This document shows, piece after piece, positions 56,716 through 64,000 of a stretch of 64,000 nucleotides of DNA. This DNA is from Sabellastarte sp. h YS-2021 (Eukaryota; Annelida; Polychaeta; Sabellida; Sabellidae). The stretch is from the NCBI GenBank assembly GCA_964017235.1, contig OZ024931.1, forward strand, positions 122,585,530 through 122,649,529. Reading direction: 5' to 3'. How positions within the stretch are numbered: position 1 is the stretch's first letter; each line of letters starts with the position of its first letter. Below the pieces are notes generated by a model that saw only the letters and a list, made by a program, of their open reading frames with translations, was not told the origin of the DNA and ran no database searches. The position numbers were made by a program, and so were the translations under genes.

Positions 56716-59238
56716 GCTAGCCTTGGTAACCTTACCTATTGCTGCCATGCAAGGCACATCCTTATCCTGTCAATGTGTTTTGTGTGAGTGACAACAGAGC
56801 AAAATCCAGTATACATCCAATATACAGCTCTTGAAAAGAAATCAGTAAAAGTTCAGCAGTCACAATGCTACATATAACTATAGTCTTTTGTTTTATATGA
56901 AAGAAATAAGCAGAGATAGTCTGTCATGTAGAATCAGGTCAAACCATCTAGCATTAGGCACATTAAGGGATTAAAGGCATTAAGGGCCACACAAAAAACT
57001 TAGAGTATCCAAACATTTCTTGTTTGACTAATGCTTAATCAAAATATATGCAGATTCTTTAGTGAAGCTATTTGCAATATGGTAACATGCCAAAAAAAAA
57101 CTTCAGTAATTTTGTGACTCGCTGAAAAATGTTAAAAGCAATCTATTGAAGACAGAGATGCACTTTCTACTGCAACTGAAGACATATATTATGATTACCT
57201 ACAGGCTAGGTGTACTACATAAGCATACTAATGGGCCAATTTAGAATTTTACTTACAAATTGTTGGCTTTTAAACTCAATATATCAACTTTCAAATGGGA
57301 ATATCCTAGTTATGAGAGTTCCACCTGAAGGGATTAGATAGTGTATCAAACCTTTTAACATTTACATATTCAAACACCAGATTTATTTTGATAACTGGAA
57401 CTTAAATACAAAAAAAAAAAAAGAATGAGAATTTTCTGTGCATTCCAGCTATAACTGTCTCAACATAGGAGCAATGTGGACTCAGTTTGTAACTTAGATA
57501 CAAATATAAGAGTGTACAGTTACTTTGACAGTCAATAATTCACCACATCTGACTTGTGTAATTACAAAAACTGTCTGACATGTATTGAACAAGTCATATT
57601 ATATTTGAGTAGGCCTAATATTAGTTACCAAAGGTTTAATTATTAATTCCAACATGCTTATATTTATACATCAGACAGTTTTGCCAGTATAGAAGGGCAA
57701 TAAAAAATATAATTAGTTGCTGCTACTCATATTTTGTGTAATTTTTCATTCAAAACAATGCATTATTCAACAGAGTAGAGGACATATAGTTCTGTGTAGG
57801 TAGTCATGTCTGCAATCAGGCTGGAGCTATAAAACATAATATGCAACATATTTCTGGTACAAATGTGAACTAAAGGGAAATCATGTCTGCAACCTGCCCT
57901 GTCATATAACTGACGTAAAGCATAAGATTTCCATATATAATGAAGAAGATAATACCACATATAGAGAAAAGTAAATCTAGATTATGAATATTAGCATTTG
58001 AAATGAATGCATACAGTCTAGATCACATTGAAAGTAAATGTTCAAAACATACAATTCTCTTATCCTGTTTGAAATCAATAAAATATAAAAAAACTGTTCT
58101 TGAATCCTTTCCAATACAGAAGAGAAACATCAAATTGCACACAGATGTTAGTATTTGCAAAAGGAAAATTATGGAATGATCTTTTACTTTGCAGGACATA
58201 CAGTGACAAAAATTTGGTTTTTAAGTATAACATATCAAGTATACAAGTTTTCAGTATCTCTTCTGATGTACTAAAACTATACTAATCTAAATATTTCCTT
58301 TAAGAAGAAATCTTGTGGGCTATTAAAGACGCTGTTACCATCATTGTTACAAGTTTTTGTTTTTATACCTGTATGGATGTTTTACAGCAATACCTTTTTG
58401 TACTAACACACCCTGGAGAGACACAGGTGCACTATCAGATGACTTCATGTTTCAAATCAAAAGTCTTTAACCCACAGCAGTGTATCACTTAAGGTAATGA
58501 TGTATCATTCAATGGGGAATAGGGAGGGATTTTGAAGCATTGTTTTTGGTGTTCCCAAAGAAATAAAGTTATCATTTTTCACAAAGTCTGTACTTGACAG
58601 GTGACTATAACAAAATCTTAGGACTCAATAAAATCTCCATGCGTAGAATTCATATTTAAATAGATTTAAAAATTATATCATGAAATTACATTTTCAGTTC
58701 AAATTTACATGCCTGAAATGTTTTAAATCTGAAATGGACAAATTTTACTAACAGTCATCTCAAATCACTTATTGTACTATTTTTGCATGAAAAAGCTTAC
58801 AATTTTTAACCTTGTAAATAATATCTACAAACAGAATTCGTGATGTGGGATTCCAAAATAATTTAAGACATAACTTTCTGTATTCTTTAAGGGTTATGAT
58901 CTTTGGAAAAGGATTATTTAATTAAATTTCAAGTACAAACAGCCTGTCTGAAAAATAGATGCCAACATTGAAAACCTGACTTTGACTTGTGATTTAGCGG
59001 AGGATATTTTAGTCAGAAACATATTGGCAACAAATGACAATGTTTCCATAGATAAAGGTTAATGACTTTTAAATGAAGCCAGAGTTACAAGGCTAATTCT
59101 TGCATTTTTTGTTGAAATGATTCATCCGTCATTCAGATCAGACATTCCATCATTACCTTTTCAAGTCCATGTGAAGGGCCTGATAGTATGTTTTGTCCTG
59201 TCAAAATGTCAGGTATTGATTGAGCCTGATACCAGTGC
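56716..59238. other. Unannotated stretch
   Basis: No gene or recognised element. Confidence 0.5.
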
Positions 59239-59242
59239 TTAA

Positions 59243-59710
59243 CCCTTTCGCTACCATCTATGACACTAGCTATGTGTATTACAAGGTACCATGTCTGTCG
59301 ACACAGGGTCGACGGCAATAATACTGATTTCTTCTTTCCCTTCAGTATACTGCAATACATTTTCTTTGGTTTATCTGTATTAAAACGATTGCTTAAGTAA
59401 AATATATGTAAGTTAAGCTTTATTTTCATGTATTTCAACATTTTCACCTATTTTAACTGGTTTTTGTATATACTGCCATATTTATCACATATAGCTGCAT
59501 ATTGTTTACTCGTGGTTAGATTTATTTGGGGAATTCCCTGGAGTTTTCCCATTCGACTTTCATAAATTCCTAATGAAATATGCCGAAAAATACCGCAAAT
59601 GAAGTGTATAAGGTAGTGAGTTAATACTTAACTTTATTGGCATTTCTGACGTGATATGACGTCCTGTGGCTATTGTCCCCCAGAATAATGTTCCTTCAGT
59701 AGTGAAAGGG
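59243..59710. mobile_element. piggyBac-type MITE
   Basis: TTAA on both sides (59239-59242 and 59711-59714). Ends CCCTTTCGCTAC and GTAGTGAAAGGG are inverted repeats with one mismatch. TTAA target duplication plus CCCTTT-type ends define piggyBac. 468 bp, no transposase. Confidence 0.85.
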
Positions 59711-60003
59711 TTAATACTGGCTTGTGTTCATAGAGTAGATTTACACCCTATAAAGTGGACCCTCAGAGGTCAGAAAAATACATGTACTCATACAGAAATT
59801 ACACATGTTTGTTTATTTATTTGTATATTAGTACAAAAGATGAAATGAAAAAATTGGAATCATAGATCAGAAAAAATGGGGTAAAAATATACATAAGTAA
59901 ATACAGAGCACAGGACGTGGGTTCAAATCCTAATTTCTCTTATGTTGTTTTGAAAGCATTGATCGCACTGCATTGAGACAATGTGTAGTAGTTGAGGAAA
60001 TCA

Positions 60004-60111
60004 GGGACCGTATTCATGAAAGGTTTTAGCCAAGTCTTACACTTAACTTTTGTATATAACTATAGTTTACTTAAGCCTAAGATTTAGCCAAGACCTTTCG
60101 TGAATATGGCC
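60004..60111. mobile_element. Palindromic MITE, family P, copy 4
   Basis: The best-preserved copy: CCGTATTCATGAAAGGTTTT on the left mirrors ACCTTTCGTGAATATGG on the right, with GTCTTACACTTAACTTTTG and GTTTACTTAAGCCTAAGA inside. Confidence 0.8.
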
Positions 60112-60318
60112 ACAGGGACACAGCACTATAAGTACAGTCTGTGGTAGCCTAACCAATTGATTTAAAGGGCTCTGTGAGATTCAAAGCTTATATGTTTGAT
60201 GGGAGAGTTTTCAATATGTTATTCTTTTGTGAAAAGTTTTTCAACAGTTTCTTCAGCTTGAAGAGGGTTTGTATCTACATGTATCAGGTCTGTTTGGTGT
60301 AGACCTTTATTGTTGCTT

Positions 60319-60547
60319 TACTGCTCCTAGGCATAAGTTGGCCGCGGTCATAAGTTGGCCGCCACTAATTTAATTGGGCCAAACAGACAAATAAGTCTTT
60401 GTACAGTGTTTAAAACGAATAAAAAGCATAAATGTAATAATAATGGAACATTTACGATTGCAATCAGCTTTTAAATTTGTAGCAATTTCAAGATTTGGTG
60501 ATGGCGGCCAACTTATGACCGCGGCCAACTTATGCCTAGAAGCAGTA
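60319..60547. mobile_element. MITE with 46-bp terminal inverted repeats, TA target
   Basis: 60319-60364 and 60502-60547 are inverted repeats with one difference (GCTCCTAG versus GCTTCTAG). Each arm contains the word ATAAGTTGGCCGC twice. TA sits at both edges. The 137-bp centre is unique and non-coding. Confidence 0.88.
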
Positions 60548-61347
60548 ATATTTCACATTTCTTAGAACCAAATACATTAAAATACCCAATATATCTGTCA
60601 TGGTAGAAAGTTCAATCTGGTAGATTTTCAAATTCACATGGACTTTCTGCTAAGATAAACTTGGTAGAAAGTCCAGTTGGGGTTTCTACCGAAAATCCAA
60701 TTTTGGAGATTTGGGTATTGCCCTGGGGTCCGAAATCTAATATACTTAGTACTTATTACTGGCAGTGAATTGAAAAGAACACTGAAACTTTGTACAAATT
60801 GTTATCACAACAGGAATAATAAACAGTCTTTATGGTGCTGGAGACTTAGGTGACAAGAATAACTAGAGGATCGCTCGCAAAAAAAAAAAGATAATGTTTT
60901 TGCATAGCAAAAACAAAGCGTCCCGAAAAGGATATAAAGGTGAGTGCTAAAGTATTAAGAAAATGCTTCGTTTCTAGCCTTATACTGTTGTGGCAACCAA
61001 AGTCAGCGCAGTCTGCATGGTTTTCAAGATATAAGCATTTTTGTGTTTTGCAAAAAATTAAAAATGTCCACTATATTTGGCGAGACAAAAATATTTTGAA
61101 AATTGGCATGGCTACTCTGCAGAGATACTCAGCAGGTCAAAAATTTTGTTGAGTTCGCTCCATATAGCACGGTTTTCGAGATATAAGCATTTTTGTGTTT
61201 TGCAAAAACTTTGATAATTCAAAATGGCCACCATTTTTGGGGGGACAAAAATTTTTGTCAAGACCACTGCCGCGGTGTGTATCTCCCGCCGAGCATTAAA
61301 GGAGAAGAAATAGCTTTTCCGAGATATTCACAATTTTTCATTTTCGT

Positions 61348-63350
61348 GCGTGAAAGCTCTTCCAAAAGTAGGTGAATGAGTTATTTGAGAAAAATTGGCT
61401 ATCTGCAATACTATTAAGAGATAATTCACATTTACTCATTTTGAGTAGGTGAATAATTATCTATGGGTCTGAAAATTCACCAAGTGAAAGCTCTCCCAAA
61501 AGTAGGTGAATGAGTTATTTGATAAAAATTGGCTATCTGCAATACTTTTAGAAATAATTCGCATTTACTAATTTTGAGTAGGTGAGTAATTAGCTATGGG
61601 TCTGAAACTTCACCATGTGAAAGCTCTCCCACAAGTAGATGAATGAGTATTTGATAAAAATTGGGTATCCGCAATACTTTTACAGATAATTAGTATTTAC
61701 TCATTTTGAGTAGGTGAATAAATAGCTATGGGTCTGAAACTTGACAGAGTGAAAGCTCTCCCAAAAGTAGGTGAATGAGTTATTTGAGAAAAATTGGCTA
61801 TCTGCAATACTTTCAGAGATAATTCACATTTACTCATTTTGAGTAGGTGAATAATTAGCTATGGGTCTGAAACTTCACCATGTTAAAGCTCTCCCACAAG
61901 TAGATGAATGAGTATTTGATAAAAATTGGGTATCCGCAATACTTTTACAGATAATTAGCATTTACTCATTTTGAGTAGGTGAATAAATAGCTATGGGTCT
62001 GAAACTTCACAGAGTGAAAGCTCTCCCAAAAGTAGGTGAATGAGTTATTTGAGAAAAATTGGCTATCCGCAATACTTTTAGAGATAATTCGCATTTACTC
62101 ATTTTGAGTAGGTGAGTAATTAGCTATGGGTCTGAAACTTCACAGAGTGAAAGCTCTCCCAAAAGTAGGTGAATGAGTTATTTGAGAAAAATTGGCTATC
62201 CGCAATACTTTTAGAGATAATTCGCATTTACTCATTTTGAGTAGGTGAGTAATTAGCTATGGGTCTGAAACTTCACAGAGTGAAAGCTCTCCCAAAAGTA
62301 GGTGAATGAGTTATTTGAGAAAAATTGGCTATCCGCAATATTTTTAGAGATAATTCGCATTTACTCATTTTGAGTAGGTGAGTAATTAGCTATGGGTCTG
62401 AAACTTCACCATGTTAAAGCTCTCCCACAAGTAGATGAATGAGTATTTGATAAAAATTGGGTATCCGCAATACTTTTACAGATAATTAGCATTTACTCAT
62501 TTTGAATAGGTGAATAAATAGCTATGGGTCTGAAACTTCACCAAGTGAAAGCTCTCCCAAAAGTAGGTGAATGAGTTATTTGAGAAAAATTGGCTATCCA
62601 CAATACTTTTATAGATAATTCGCATCTTCTCATTTTGAGTAGGTGAGTAATTAGCTATGGGTCTGAAACTTCACCAAGTGAAAGCTCTCCCCAAAGTAGG
62701 TGAATGATTTATTTGAGAAAAATTGGCTATCTGCAATACTTTTAGAGATAATTCGCATTTACTCATTTTGAGTAGGTAAATAATTAGCTATGGGTCGGAA
62801 ACTTCACCAAGTGAAAGCTCTCCCAAAAGTAGGTGAATGAGTTATTTGAGAAAAATTGGCTATCTCCAATACTTTTAGAGATAATTCGCATTTACTCATT
62901 TTGAGTAGGTGAGTAATTAGCTATGGGTCTGAAACTTCACCATGTGAAAGCTCTTCCAAAAGTAGGTGAATGAGTTATTTGAGAAAAATTGGCTATCTGC
63001 AATACTTTTAAGAGATAATTCGCATTTACTCATTTTGAGTAGGTGAGTAATTATCTACGGGTCTGAAACTTCACCATGTGAAAGCTCTGCCAAAAGTAGA
63101 TGAAGGAGTTATTTGATAAAAATTGGGTATCCGCAATAGTTTTTGAGATAATTAGCATTTATTCATTTTGAGTAGGTGAGTAATTAGCTACGGATCTGAA
63201 ACTTCACCAAGTGAAAGCTCTCCCAAAAGTAGGTGAATGAGTTATTTGAGAAAAATTGGCTATCTGCAATACTTTTAGAGGTAATTCGCATTTACTCATT
63301 TTGAGTAGGTGAGCAATTAGCTATGGGTCTGAAACTTCACCAAGTGAAAG
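61348..63350 (+). repeat. 133-bp tandem array, ~15 units
   Basis: Same monomer as 9785-11250 but about four units longer. The variant monomer with GGGTATCCGCAATA occurs at about 61620, 61880, 62410 and 63080, against once in copy 2. Confidence 0.93.
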
Positions 63351-63354
63351 CTCT

Positions 63355-63840
63355 TTGGGATAGCTGCTCTGCAGAGATACCCTGAAGATCAAAAATTTCG
63401 TCGAAATCGCTCTATGTAGCACGGTTTTCGAAATATTAGCATTTTTGTGTTTTGCAATTTTTGCGCAAAAATTCGAAAATTCAAAATGGCCGCCATTTTT
63501 TGCGAGAAAATTTTTTTGAAAATTGGGATAACTATTCCGCAGAGATACCCTGCGGGTCAAAAATTTTTTGGAAATTGGCATGGCTACTCTGCAGAGATAC
63601 CCTGTGGGTCAAAAATTTCGTCGAAATCGCTCTATCTAGCACGGTTTTCGAGATATAAGCATTTTCATGTTTGCAATTTGCGGAAAAATTCGAAAATTCA
63701 AAATGGCCGCCATTTTTTGCAAGAAAATTTTTTTGAAAATTGGGATAACTATTCCGCAGAGATACCCTGCGGGTCAAAAATTTCGTCGAAATCGCTCTAT
63801 CTAGCATGGTTTTCGAGATATAAGCATTTTTGTGTTTTCC
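63355..63840 (+). repeat. 170-bp units of family A, right flank of copy 3
   Basis: Two to three units with AATGGCCGCCATTTTTTGC and TTCGAGATATAAGC. One is shortened around 63560. The ORFs at 63321-63866 on both strands only read these units. Confidence 0.88.
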
Positions 63841-64000
63841 TTATTTGGAAAATTCATAATGATTAATTAATCATTAATTACTCGGCCATTTCTTAACCAA
63901 TCAATGCCAAAATCTAATGATTTCCAGATTTTAATAGAATGAATGCATTTGCCAAGTTTCAGGTGAATTGATAAAATTCCTTTCAAGTTATCATCCGGAC

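Larger units (their letters stand above)
60861..64000 (+). mobile_element. Family A satellite-carrying element, copy 3 (cut by window end)
   Basis: Same 5' end as 9277 (AACTAGAGGATCGCTCGC), same 5' hairpin and subterminal AAGCGTCCC (60916-60924), diverged 170-bp units, a longer 133-bp array, then 170-bp units and the start of the unique tail. The right hairpin lies beyond the window. Confidence 0.85.

Noticed and set aside
59915..59935. GTGGGTTCAAATCC as a tRNA B box
   Set aside because: No A box or cloverleaf upstream; isolated motif.

Overview
This is an AT-rich, intron-era eukaryotic genomic window that is almost entirely non-coding and very rich in mobile elements. The repertoire points to a marine mollusc, most likely a bivalve. 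The evidence is several families of short non-coding elements that carry tandem ~130-170 bp arrays and end in hairpins (Helentron/'pearl'-like), a DIRS retrotransposon, L1/Tx1-like LINEs, a Penelope-type GIY-YIG nuclease ORF, tRNA- and 5S-derived short elements and many TA- or TTAA-flanked MITEs. The species assignment is inference. There are no prokaryotic features (no operons, ribosome binding sites or CRISPR arrays).

Only one convincing host gene is present: an intronless 411-codon alpha-1,3-fucosyltransferase (GT10) on the minus strand at 17149-18384. Two further intact minus-strand ORFs, a GIY-YIG nuclease (49490-50083) and a two-finger C2H2 protein (51229-52155), are real reading frames but may belong to a mobile element.

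Layout: 1-1129 is the 3' end of a family A satellite-carrying element. 1130-9276 is mostly unique sequence with two palindromic MITEs, a local duplication and a degenerate array that contains a third MITE. 9277-12078 is a complete family A element. 12835-16626 holds two family B elements head to tail. 17149-18384 is the fucosyltransferase. 18385-25180 is largely unrecognised, with one MITE and a 5S-derived sequence. 25183-26241 has a MITE, a SINE and the end of a non-LTR reverse transcriptase. 26241-31637 is a DIRS element with inverted terminal repeats and an internal complementary region. 31650-33769 holds family C repeats with a SINE and a 5'-truncated LINE, both with clear target-site duplications. 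35661-37352 and 42338-43393 are family D elements whose 146-bp units are packed with nuclear-receptor half-sites. 43590-47655 is a dead, 5'-truncated L1/Tx1-like LINE on the minus strand. 52411-53900 is a family B remnant plus another array. 59243-59710 is a piggyBac-type MITE. 60861-64000 is a third family A element cut by the window end.

The strongest biology is (i) the DIRS element, whose internal complementary region matches both of its termini and whose ITRs differ by a single base although its coding body is ruined, and (ii) the group of hairpin-ended elements that share and exchange satellite monomers. Copies of one of these families lie at both ends of the window.
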